64,000 nt of DNA, from NCBI GenBank assembly GCA_965216335.1, contig OZ244154.1, positions 124,001-188,000 on the forward strand, read 5' to 3'. Made by a program: the position numbers and the translations under genes. The number at the start of each line of letters is the position of its first letter. Position 1 is the stretch's first letter. Below, in pieces: positions 56,413-64,000 of this stretch. The notes beneath the pieces are model-generated. The model was not told the DNA's origin. It searched no databases and worked only from the letters and a program-made list of their open reading frames with translations. The DNA comes from JAHEJE01 sp965216335 (GTDB taxonomy: Bacteria; Pseudomonadota; Alphaproteobacteria; Rhizobiales; Aestuariivirgaceae).

Positions 56413-57501
56413 TTGAAGCTCGTCCTGCACATCGGCCTCCACCGAGCCGCGTCGAGCTCAATCCAGGAATTGCTGCACAGTCACCAGGATGCGTTGCAGC
56501 GTGAAGGCATTGCCGCGGTCACGCAGACTATGGCGGTCAACGAACCCTTCCGGGTCTTCAAACAGCTGCGCGGCCATATGGTCGAACGGCGCGGCCTCGC
56601 TCCTTTGACCGATGACCTCTTGCGCTGGCTGGAACAAAGAGCGGGACAGACCGAATGCCTGACCTTTTCCGATGAAAACATGCCCGGCTTCATGCCCGGG
56701 AAACGCGCCGCGGCTTTTGCCCATGCCGACGGGCTTGCAGCGATCGTCGGTGGCTTGAAGGCGTACCACGATGTGCAGGTGCTGTGCGTACTGCGCGAGC
56801 ATGTCGGCTATCTCCACTCGGTGCACAATTATCGCCGTGCCAGGACGGCTACTGCCGGGTTCCCGGCCTTTGTCAGCACCCTGGAACTCGCCTCGATCGA
56901 CTTTTCCGGTCTGCTCGACACGGTTGCCGGAGCCGTCGGACAACGGAACCTGCACGTTCGTGACTTCCGCTGCGTGCCGGACAGCGGCGGCCGCGAACTC
57001 GTTGACGCACTCGCCGGCCTGTCCGGTTCGTCATGCCTCAAGGATGCGCGATTGCCGCAGGCCAACAGGTCGGCCGACGAGCCGGAACTGGCGGTGATCG
57101 AGGCGTTGAACGCCCAAGGCATTTTCGTGCCGTTCGGCGCACCCCGCCGCAAACTGCTGGCCGCCTTGCGGGCCGGACCGGCCGCACATCGCGATGACGA
57201 GGCCTCGGCGGTGTTTGACAGTATTCGCGGCGAGGCCCTGCAGCTTGGCTTCGCCATATCCTCGGAACGCCGCCTGCGCGCAGCGCTGCAGCTGACGGAA
57301 AAACGGGTCATCGGCCTTACGCGGTCCGTCACCCGCAACCGCGTCGTCAAGGCACTCGCGCAGGCTGCCCGCCCCGCTGCAACCGCAGCGGATGACCGCC
57401 GGACGGACTTCGACCTGTGGCAGCGTTTCGCCGGCGACCGCCGCAACATCGCCCGCAACTGGCTGCCAGGTTGGCAAGACCTGGCGCCGCCGGCACAATG
57501 A
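56413..57501 (+). CDS. Sulfotransferase-like P-loop protein
   Basis: 362 residues. The N-terminal LVLHIGLHRAASSSIQELL matches the PAPS-binding 5'-phosphosulfate loop of sulfotransferase-like proteins (commonly HIGLHKTGTTSIQ), with HRAASSS in place of HKTGTTS. VLCVLREHVGYLHSVHNYRR resembles the 3'-phosphate loop. No other motif is certain. The start is a TTG at 56413, six bases after the channel stop, so the two may share a transcript. It could modify a glycan; substrate unknown. Confidence 0.65.
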   Translation: MKLVLHIGLHRAASSSIQELLHSHQDALQREGIAAVTQTMAVNEPFRVFKQLRGHMVERRGLAPLTDDLLRWLEQRAGQTECLTFSDENMPGFMPGKRAAAFAHADGLAAIVGGLKAYHDVQVLCVLREHVGYLHSVHNYRRARTATAGFPAFVSTLELASIDFSGLLDTVAGAVGQRNLHVRDFRCVPDSGGRELVDALAGLSGSSCLKDARLPQANRSADEPELAVIEALNAQGIFVPFGAPRRKLLAALRAGPAAHRDDEASAVFDSIRGEALQLGFAISSERRLRAALQLTEKRVIGLTRSVTRNRVVKALAQAARPAATAADDRRTDFDLWQRFAGDRRNIARNWLPGWQDLAPPAQ

Positions 57502-57620
57502 TCCGTTTCCGGGCGCTCCTGGATCAAAACATCACGGCATGAAAGCAATTGGCGGCTTGACTTGCGCGCGTTATGCTTTAAATCCATCGCCACCAACGAG
57601 ACCGATTTGGTGCCTTTTGC

Positions 57621-57697
57621 GCGGGTGTAGCTCAGTTGGTTAGAGTGCCGGCCTGTCACGCCGGAGGTCGCGGGTTCGAGCCCCGTCACTCGCGCCA
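57621..57697 (+). tRNA. tRNA-Asp (anticodon GUC)
   Basis: GCGGGTG / CACTCGC acceptor stem (one G-U), discriminator G and encoded CCA. Anticodon stem CCGGC/GCCGG with loop CTGTCAC, giving GUC. 77 bases. Confidence 0.96.
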
Positions 57698-57825
57698 TTA
57701 TTCCAATGACTTAGCAGAATCTTCCAACTAGCTTTGCCGGGTGAGAGTTGGAAGAATTCCAACTTTTCTGCATGATTCGTTCCATTCACAGCTTGCGGCA
57801 GGCCGCAGCGCCACTCTTCCGGTTC

Positions 57826-57899
57826 TGGAGGCCTCGCCCGGAATCGAACCGGGGTATACGGATTTGCAGTCCGCTGCGTCACCACTCCGCCACGAGGCC
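57826..57899 (-). tRNA. tRNA-Cys (anticodon GCA)
   Basis: On the minus strand, GGCCTCG / CGAGGCC acceptor stem, discriminator U and encoded CCA. Anticodon stem CGGAC/ATCCG region encloses TGCAA, giving GCA. U73 is the tRNA-Cys identity base. 74 bases. It converges with tRNA-Asp; a small AGTTGG/CCAACT hairpin (about 57745-57770) lies between them. Confidence 0.94.
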
Positions 57900-58222
57900 A
57901 GCATCACAGTCGAGTGTGTGCGTGCCGGTTTATAGTGGATGCCGGGCCGGCTTACAATGACCAGATGTGTTTATTGTTGAACAATCCTGAAAAGCCCCAG
58001 CGAACCCTGTTCTGAACGCCACGCGTTAGGATTCGCGTAATATTTACGGTAACTTACTATTATCCAACTCATTCGCATTTTATTGAACTGACGCCCTGTT
58101 TGTGGCTCCATGCACCCAAGGCAGTTTGTCTGCGGCCGCTCGGGGACCTGGAACAGATGTTCAGGCAGCGACCGCCGGACAGAACAAGACCGCAAAAGCG
58201 GCTTTCAGGTGTGGGGCGTAGA
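57900..58222. other. Intergenic region upstream of the TolC-family gene
   Basis: About 320 bases with no supported gene. The AT-rich stretch around 58030-58080 could hold the promoter of the TolC-family gene or, on the other strand, of tRNA-Cys. Nothing else was identified. Confidence 0.5.
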
Positions 58223-59560
58223 ATGAGTAAGCAGATCACGGGACGAATCTCTCCCAAGGGTACGGGCAAGCTGGCCAGTTCGCATCTGGCGCCGTTCGTG
58301 ACCCTTCTGGCCTGTGTGTGCCTGACCATTCCGGCAATGGCCGGCGAGACCATGCGCTCGGCACTCACCCATGCCTACCGCTCAAGCCCTGAATTGCAGG
58401 CCGAACGTTATCAGCTGCGCGCCGTTGACGAGCAGCTGCCTCAGGCTCAATCAGGCTGGAAGCCGACTGTCGAAGCCTCCGCCACCGTGGGCTACAAGTA
58501 CGAGAACAGCGACAAGAACGGCCAGAAGGATGGCGATCTGCAGGGCTTCAAGGTCACCCTGCGCCAGCCGGTGTTTCGCGGGTTCAGAACGGAGAACGCC
58601 GTTTCGCAAGCCCATCAGGTGATCGCCGCCGAAGAGCAGAACGTCGTTCGGCTTGAACAGGATGTGCTGCTCAAGGCGGTTTCCGCCTACATGGATGTCA
58701 TTCGCGACCGCGATATCGTGCGGCTGCGCAACAATCAGGTCGGTATTCTGAAGCAGGAACTGCGCGCCACCCGCGGACGCTTCTCGCTGGGCGAAGTGAC
58801 CCGCACCGATGTCGCTCAGGCGACCGCTCGCTACCAGTCGGCGATCGGTAATCTCGAGAATGCCAAGGCCGACCTGAACATCAGCATCAGTGCCTACTTG
58901 CGTTTCGTCGGCCGCTCCCCGCGCCGGCTGACCCGACCGGGACTGCCCCGCAACCTGCCGAAATCGGTCGAGCACGGTGTGCGGCTGGCCGAGCAGTATC
59001 ACCCGGAAGTCAAGATGGCGATGCACAAGGAAGTTGCCGCGCGCCATTTCGTCAAGGTGCGCCGTGGCGATCTTCTGCCGCGCGTCGCCCTGGAGGCGGA
59101 ATACGGTTATGAATCCGGTCTGTCCAACACCCTTGGCGACACCCAGGAGGCCGTGGTGCGCGGTGTGCTGACCATTCCGCTCTACCAGGCCGGTACGGCC
59201 CATTCCCGTTTGCGTGAGGCCAAGGAACTGGCCAGCCGTCGCCGCATGCTGATCCTCGATGCCCGCCGCAAGATCCGCAGTGAGCTCATGCGGGTCTGGA
59301 ACCGTTACACAGAGGCGAGCCGCAGGATCGGGATCATCAAGGCGCAGGTCGGCGCCGCCATGGTGGCCGTTGAGGGCGTGCGCCGCGAGGTTCTGCTCGG
59401 TTCGCGCACCACCCAGGAAACGCTCGATGCCGAGCGTGAACTGATGAACACCCGCATCGCGCTGGCCGTCGCCAGGCGCGACAGGATTGTGCGCGCTTAC
59501 GAGGTTCTGAGCGCCACCGGGCAGCTTACGGCCAAACGATTGTCGCTCGGCGCAAACTGA
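58223..59560 (+). CDS. TolC-family outer-membrane efflux/secretion channel
   Basis: 445 residues. A signal peptide (APFVTLLACVCLTIPAMAGE) is followed by the OEP repeats: ALTHAYRSSPELQAERYQLR, ATVGYKYENSDKNGQKDG strand, QPVFRGFRTENAVSQAHQ, and in the second repeat VRGVLTIPLYQAGTAHSRLR with the VRREVLLGSRTTQETLDAER helix. It forms a trimeric exit duct for type I secretion or RND pumps; the partner is not in the window. The ATG at 58223 (MSKQITGR) is used. It precedes popZ-like and valS. Confidence 0.93.
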   Translation: MSKQITGRISPKGTGKLASSHLAPFVTLLACVCLTIPAMAGETMRSALTHAYRSSPELQAERYQLRAVDEQLPQAQSGWKPTVEASATVGYKYENSDKNGQKDGDLQGFKVTLRQPVFRGFRTENAVSQAHQVIAAEEQNVVRLEQDVLLKAVSAYMDVIRDRDIVRLRNNQVGILKQELRATRGRFSLGEVTRTDVAQATARYQSAIGNLENAKADLNISISAYLRFVGRSPRRLTRPGLPRNLPKSVEHGVRLAEQYHPEVKMAMHKEVAARHFVKVRRGDLLPRVALEAEYGYESGLSNTLGDTQEAVVRGVLTIPLYQAGTAHSRLREAKELASRRRMLILDARRKIRSELMRVWNRYTEASRRIGIIKAQVGAAMVAVEGVRREVLLGSRTTQETLDAERELMNTRIALAVARRDRIVRAYEVLSATGQLTAKRLSLGAN

Positions 59561-59698
59561 CAACGCCTTCGCCTTACTTTTGACGGATTGTTCATAAGCC
59601 GGGAAAATCTGTTCGCATCGCCGTCGCGAGCGGTTACTTTCATGTCAGCAGGCCTGACCTGTGAAAATGATTCGTCTCGAAAAGATGCGCAACCCCGG

Positions 59699-60673
59699 AT
59701 GGCCAAACCACAACCAGCTCCCGACCCTTCCGTCGAAGAAATGCTGAGCACGATTCGCCGGGCAATCGACGAAGAGACAGCCAAATCGGTACAGGATCCG
59801 GCCAGGCAGGCCGCGGTCAGCGGGTCGATGCGTGAAATGCGGGTCAGTCTGCAGCCGCCAGGCTCAGCGCCGGCCAAGCCCGCGCCGGGCGGTCCGGCTC
59901 CAGTCCGCCCCGAACCAGCGCTGTCCGCCCCGCCACCGCCTCCCGTCGCGACCACCCGCGTGACAGCCGGGCCCGGCAAGCCGTTTGCCGGTATCATGGG
60001 CGGCGATGTTCGCCTGGAAGAGGCGCTGGCGCGTTTGCAGCGGGCCGAGCGCCGGCAGGAAAAGAACCAGCCGCCGGTGGCTCCGATGGCACCGCGTGTG
60101 GAAGCACCGCAGCGGACACCGGCGCCGCTGCCGCCGCGGCCCCAGCGGACGTACCATACCTCGCCGCCGCTTGCCGGCAGCGAAGGCCCGACCTATTCCA
60201 GCCGTCCGAACATGGCTGCTCAGGGCAGCCCTGTTAACCGCCGGCAGGCTACGGTAAAAGCGCCGCCGGCACCGCCGCTGGCGGCAGCTCAACCGTCGCC
60301 GACGGCCGAGACTGTGCCGCAGCCCGCGCCAATCCAGTCGGCCCTTGATCCACTGCGCAGTGCCGACGCCGGGCGCAAGCAGCCGCCACCACCTGTCAGG
60401 GAGCCGGGGACGCCGTGCACCCCAGCGGCGACTGCCGTGCAACTGCCGGGACTGTTGTCGAACTCGGCCGAACAAGCAGCTACGGATGCCTTTGCCCGCC
60501 TCAGCGAGGAGGTGCTGATGCGCTCACTCGGCGGCGGCGACCGGCTTGCCGACACCACACGCGACATGCTGCGGCCGATGCTCAAGTCGTGGCTCGACCA
60601 GAACCTGCCGGAACTGGTCGAACGCCTGGTGCGCGAGGAGATCGAGCGCGTCGTGCGCCGCGGCGGCCACTGA
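59699..60673 (+). CDS. popZ: PopZ-like polar organizing protein (DUF2497)
   Basis: 324 residues. Conserved N-terminal helix PDPSVEEMLSTIRRAIDEE, a long Pro/Ala-rich disordered middle (residues about 55-250) and the conserved C-terminal helices LSEEVLMRSLGGGDRLADTT and MLKSWLDQNLPELVERLVRE. PopZ forms a polymeric polar hub that anchors the chromosome origin and cell-cycle proteins in alphaproteobacteria. The ATG at 59699 is the natural start. The order TolC-popZ-valS is familiar in this group. Confidence 0.92.
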   Translation: MAKPQPAPDPSVEEMLSTIRRAIDEETAKSVQDPARQAAVSGSMREMRVSLQPPGSAPAKPAPGGPAPVRPEPALSAPPPPPVATTRVTAGPGKPFAGIMGGDVRLEEALARLQRAERRQEKNQPPVAPMAPRVEAPQRTPAPLPPRPQRTYHTSPPLAGSEGPTYSSRPNMAAQGSPVNRRQATVKAPPAPPLAAAQPSPTAETVPQPAPIQSALDPLRSADAGRKQPPPPVREPGTPCTPAATAVQLPGLLSNSAEQAATDAFARLSEEVLMRSLGGGDRLADTTRDMLRPMLKSWLDQNLPELVERLVREEIERVVRRGGH

Positions 60674-60789
60674 CGGCTGCAGCTGCGGTTGAAACTTGGC
60701 CAGCCTTGGTGTTTATAGCGCACAACGTTTGACCCGTGCCTGCTTCGCCAAGGCGGCAGGCGCTTCCCATCACCGGTGAAAAGCCCGAC

Positions 60790-63501
60790 ATGCTCGACAA
60801 GCACTACGATCCCGCTGCCAGCGAGCAGCGCATTTACGACCTCTGGGACAAGGCCGGGGCGTTTGCCTGCGGCCAGAAGAAGGGCGCCGAGCCGTTCTGC
60901 ATCATGATTCCGCCGCCGAACGTGACCGGTTCGCTGCACATGGGTCATGCGCTCAACGACACCATTCAGGATATCCTGTGCCGGTTCGAGCGCATGCGCG
61001 GCAAGGACGTGCTGTGGCAGCCCGGCATGGACCATGCCGGCATCGCCACACAGATGGTGGTCGAGCGGCAACTGATGGAGAACCAGGAGCCGAACCGCTG
61101 GGACATGGGCCGGGAAAAGTTCATCGAGCGCGTCTGGGAATGGAAGGAGGTGTCCGGCGGCACCATCATCGACCAGTTGCGCCGGCTCGGCGCGTCCTGC
61201 GACTGGAGCCGCGAGCGCTTCACCATGGACGACGGGCTGTCGGCCGCCGTCCTCAAGGTGTTCGTTCAGCTCTACCGCGAAGGGCTGATCTACAAGGACA
61301 AGCGCCTGGTCAACTGGGACCCCAAGCTGCACACGGCGATTTCCGACCTGGAGGTCGTGCAGGTCGAGACCAAGGGCCACCTGTGGCACTTCAGGTATCC
61401 GATCGAGGGCGAGGAGGGCCGCTTCGTCACCGTCGCGACCACCCGGCCGGAGACCATGCTCGGCGACACCGGCGTGGCTGTCCATCCGGACGACGAGCGC
61501 TACAGCGATATCGTCGGCAAACATGCTGTGCTGCCGCTGGTCGGGCGCCGCATTCCAATCGTCACCGACGAGCACGCCGACCCGGAGCAGGGCTCCGGCG
61601 CGGTCAAGATCACCCCGGCTCACGACTTCAACGACTTCGAGGTCGGCAAGCGCGCCGGCCTGCGCCAGGTCAACATCTTCGATACCCATGCGCGGCTGAT
61701 GCTGGAGGCTAACGAGGACTTCCTGGAAGGGCTGGCAGAAAGCGATGACCTGGCCGCGACGCTGGCGATGCACGGCATGGACCGCTTTGCGGCGCGCGAT
61801 GCCGTCATCGAGCGCATGCAGGCCGCCGGGTTGGTCGACAAGATCGAGGAACACGTCCACCAGGTGCCGCACGGCGACCGCGGCAATGTTCCTATCGAGC
61901 CCTATCTGACGGCCCAATGGTACGTCGATGCGGAAACCCTGGCCCAGCCGGCCATCGAGGCGGTTGAGAAGGGCGACACCGTCTTCGTACCCAAGAACTG
62001 GGAGAAGACCTATTTCGAATGGATGAGAAACATCCAGCCCTGGTGCATCTCGCGCCAGCTCTGGTGGGGCCATCAGATTCCGGCCTGGTACGGCCCGGAT
62101 GGCGAGGTGTTCGTTGCCGAGACCGAGCAGCTGGCGCTTGATCAGGCCGAAAGCCACTACGGCTCGCGCGTTGCGCTGACCCGCGACGAGGACGTGCTCG
62201 ACACCTGGTTCTCATCCGCCCTGTGGCCGTTCTCGACCCTGGGCTGGCCGGAGGACCCCCCGGAACTGAAGCGCTATTACAAGACCGATGTCCTGGTCAC
62301 CGGCTTCGACATCATCTTCTTCTGGGTCGCCCGGATGATGATGATGGGCCTGCACTTCATGAAGGACGAGGACGGCAAGCCCGAGGTGCCGTTCCATACC
62401 GTCTATATTCATGCCCTGGTCCGCGACGAGAAGGGCCAGAAGATGTCCAAGTCCAAGGGCAACGTGATGGACCCCCTGGAACTGATCGATGAGTACGGCG
62501 CCGATGCTCTGCGCTTCACGCTCGCTGCCATGGCAGCGCAAGGACGCGACATCAAGATGTCGACATCTCGCGTCGAGGGCTACCGCAACTTCGGCACCAA
62601 ACTGTGGAACGCCGCCCGGTTCTGCGAGATGAACGAGGCGCGCAGGGATGCCGACTTCGACCCCGCCGCCACCCGCCTGACCGTCAACCGCTGGATCGTC
62701 GCCGAGGCGGCCAAGACCCGCGATGCCGTCGCCGGGGGCATCGTCGAGCACCGCTACAACGAGGCCGCCGGCGCCATCTATACCTTCGTCTGGAGGGTGT
62801 TCTGCGACTGGTATCTGGAGTTGATCAAGCCGGTGCTGAACGGCGATGACGAGGCGGCGATTGCCGAAACCCGCACCACCGCCGCCTGGGCGCTCGACCA
62901 GATCATGATCATGCTGCACCCGTTCATGCCGTTCATGACCGAGGAATTGTGGATGAAGACCGGCGGCGAGGGCCTGCTGATGCAGACCGCCTGGCCCGAC
63001 TTCCGCCACTGCAGCCGCGGCAAGGCGGCCCAGGAGGTCGAATGGCTGATCGATTTCATCACCAAGGTGCGCTCGGTGCGTGCCGAGATGAACGTGCCAG
63101 CCGGGGCGAAGATTCCCTGCGTCATCACCGGCGCCAGAGCCGTAACCCGCGGCGAGATCGCCCAGTGGGAAACCGAAATGATGCGCCTGGCCCGGCTTGA
63201 CAGCATCGAGTTCGCCGACGAGGTGCCGGGCGGCGCCGCCCAGATTGTCCTCGGCGAGGCGACCGTCGCCCTGCCGCTGGCCGGCGTCATCGACTTCGAC
63301 GCCGAAAAGACCCGTCTGGCCAAGGAACTGGACAAGATCGCCAAGGACATCGCCCAGATCGACGCCCGCCTGGCCAACCAACAATTCGTCGCCAAGGCCC
63401 CGCCCCATGTCATCAAAGAGGCCCGCGAACGCCGGGCGGAGCTGGGTGAAAAGAAGGCCAAGGTCGACGAGGCCGTCGAACGGCTGAAGGCGTTTGGGTG
63501 A
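60790..63501 (+). CDS. valS: Valyl-tRNA synthetase
   Basis: 903 residues charging tRNA-Val. HIGH motif in PPPNVTGSLHMGHALNDTIQ, editing domain (TRPETMLGDTGVAVHPDDER), KMSKS in KGQKMSKSKGNVMDPLELID, and the C-terminal coiled-coil arm (ELDKIAKDIAQIDARLANQQ). The ATG at 60790 (MLDKHYDPAASEQRIYDLW) is used; a GTG at 60736 in frame would add 18 residues. Complete and typical. Confidence 0.97.
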   Translation: MLDKHYDPAASEQRIYDLWDKAGAFACGQKKGAEPFCIMIPPPNVTGSLHMGHALNDTIQDILCRFERMRGKDVLWQPGMDHAGIATQMVVERQLMENQEPNRWDMGREKFIERVWEWKEVSGGTIIDQLRRLGASCDWSRERFTMDDGLSAAVLKVFVQLYREGLIYKDKRLVNWDPKLHTAISDLEVVQVETKGHLWHFRYPIEGEEGRFVTVATTRPETMLGDTGVAVHPDDERYSDIVGKHAVLPLVGRRIPIVTDEHADPEQGSGAVKITPAHDFNDFEVGKRAGLRQVNIFDTHARLMLEANEDFLEGLAESDDLAATLAMHGMDRFAARDAVIERMQAAGLVDKIEEHVHQVPHGDRGNVPIEPYLTAQWYVDAETLAQPAIEAVEKGDTVFVPKNWEKTYFEWMRNIQPWCISRQLWWGHQIPAWYGPDGEVFVAETEQLALDQAESHYGSRVALTRDEDVLDTWFSSALWPFSTLGWPEDPPELKRYYKTDVLVTGFDIIFFWVARMMMMGLHFMKDEDGKPEVPFHTVYIHALVRDEKGQKMSKSKGNVMDPLELIDEYGADALRFTLAAMAAQGRDIKMSTSRVEGYRNFGTKLWNAARFCEMNEARRDADFDPAATRLTVNRWIVAEAAKTRDAVAGGIVEHRYNEAAGAIYTFVWRVFCDWYLELIKPVLNGDDEAAIAETRTTAAWALDQIMIMLHPFMPFMTEELWMKTGGEGLLMQTAWPDFRHCSRGKAAQEVEWLIDFITKVRSVRAEMNVPAGAKIPCVITGARAVTRGEIAQWETEMMRLARLDSIEFADEVPGGAAQIVLGEATVALPLAGVIDFDAEKTRLAKELDKIAKDIAQIDARLANQQFVAKAPPHVIKEARERRAELGEKKAKVDEAVERLKAFG

Positions 63502-63533
63502 GGTGACGATTGATGTCCATGTCATCTCCGAAA

Positions 63534-63683
63534 CCCTCCCCCTTGTGGGGAGGGTGGGCATTGCGTCAGCAATGACCGGGTGGGGTATGGGCCGATCAGC
63601 GGGTTCCGTGCGTATGACTAAGGCTCTCCCCGGGTGCAGCCGCTGCTCCCCACCCCTAACCCCTCCCCACAAGGGGGAGGGGA
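63534..63683. repeat. R4 palindromic CCCTCCCC-type repeat, copy 2
   Basis: Begins CCCTCCCCCTTGTGGGGAGG and ends CCCTCCCCACAAGGGGGAGG, with the two ends complementary and each also a hairpin. Related to 37437-37561. It lies between valS and the carbamoyltransferase gene and explains the G/C-rich runs there. Confidence 0.78.
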
Positions 63684-63705
63684 AATGTGTTCACCGAGCT
63701 TGCCC

Positions 63706-64000
63706 ATGAAAATCCTCGCCTACAAGCCCGGTCATGACGGCCATATCGCCTGGCTGGAGGACGGCGGGCTCAAGTTTTCCATCGAGCGCGAGAAGGATTC
63801 CGGACCAAGGTATGGGGCGGTGAACACGGAGCTTTGGCTTAAGGCGCTGGAGCTGACGGGCGATGTGCCGGATGTGCTGGCCGTGTCGGGCTGGGCGCGG
63901 CAGTGGCGGCCGATGGGGGAGTTCATAGAGGCCGGATATTTCGGAGAGACGGCGGACAATATCGTCGACCGGCCGCACAGGTTCCTTGGCCGAAATATCC
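63706..64000 (+). CDS. Carbamoyltransferase (NodU/CmcH family), 3' truncated by window end
   Basis: The first 98 codons are present: MKILAYKPGHDGHIAWLEDG, KFSIEREKDSGPRYGAVN, then DVLAVSGWARQWRPMGEFIE. The opening MKIL-x-x-x-PGHDG-x-x-A is the ASKHA N-terminal signature of NodU/CmcH-type carbamoyltransferases, which transfer a carbamoyl group to a sugar or antibiotic hydroxyl. The frame is open to the last base. Substrate unknown; the opposite-strand open frames here are shadows. Confidence 0.7.
   Translation, partial: MKILAYKPGHDGHIAWLEDGGLKFSIEREKDSGPRYGAVNTELWLKALELTGDVPDVLAVSGWARQWRPMGEFIEAGYFGETADNIVDRPHRFLGRNI

Noticed and set aside
60289..62157. 622-codon open frame antisense to valS and popZ
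   Set aside because: Shadow of GC-rich coding sequence; composition is typical of a reversed frame and no domain is visible.

Overview
The window reads as chromosomal DNA of a GC-rich alphaproteobacterium, most likely of the order Hyphomicrobiales (Rhizobiales). The evidence is the gene content and order: a TolC-family gene, a PopZ-like gene and valS in a row; clpP-clpX-lon-HU; a glnB-glnA operon behind a sigma-54 promoter; an IscR-SUF iron-sulfur operon; and families of palindromic extragenic repeats. The species cannot be named from sequence alone. Almost all genes are housekeeping. No phage, plasmid functions or CRISPR array were seen. The only complete mobile element is one IS5-family insertion sequence.

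Layout. 1-4.0 kb: 3' end of prfB, a truncated exported deaminase, a bactofilin and M23 endopeptidase pair (cell shape and envelope), and bcp. 4.2-11.6 kb: a giant AsmA/YhdP-like membrane protein, tyrS, anmK (peptidoglycan recycling), a phytanoyl-CoA dioxygenase-like gene and a DUF1330 gene. 11.8-21.3 kb: an alpha/beta hydrolase, then the SUF operon (iscR, cysteine desulfurase, sufB, sufC, sufD, two unrelated genes, sufS, sufT, sufA). 21.4-25.8 kb: a flippase and glycosyltransferase pair, a TfoX-like gene, a small exported protein and the IS. 25.9-31.0 kb, minus strand: a DEAD-box helicase, a membrane protein, an L,D-transpeptidase, then a reductase and a fused cobalamin-dependent mutase forming a two-gene operon. 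31.0-35.2 kb: a repeat-rich, gene-poor stretch with small proteins and a cNMP-binding patatin. 35.4-42.4 kb: parE, a D,D-carboxypeptidase, a coiled-coil protein, a TPR protein, glnA, glnB and a small Cys-rich protein. 42.5-54.8 kb: nnr, tRNA-Leu, tig, a soluble histidine kinase, clpP, clpX, lon, a membrane histidine kinase with a tandem-receiver partner, and HU. 54.9-64 kb: tRNA-Val, an MscS channel, a sulfotransferase-like gene, tRNA-Asp, tRNA-Cys, a TolC-family gene, popZ-like, valS and the start of a carbamoyltransferase.

The most unusual items are: (1) the operon joining a single-chain glutamate-mutase-like B12 enzyme to a pyrroline-5-carboxylate-reductase-like protein; (2) a family of modular nested-palindrome repeats whose modules are swapped and inverted between copies; (3) a trigger factor with a His/Asp plus histone-H1-like tail; (4) two short ORFs with strong Shine-Dalgarno sequences; (5) a hexamer tandem repeat overlapping a Shine-Dalgarno site; (6) two related histidine kinases bracketing the Clp/Lon protease genes.
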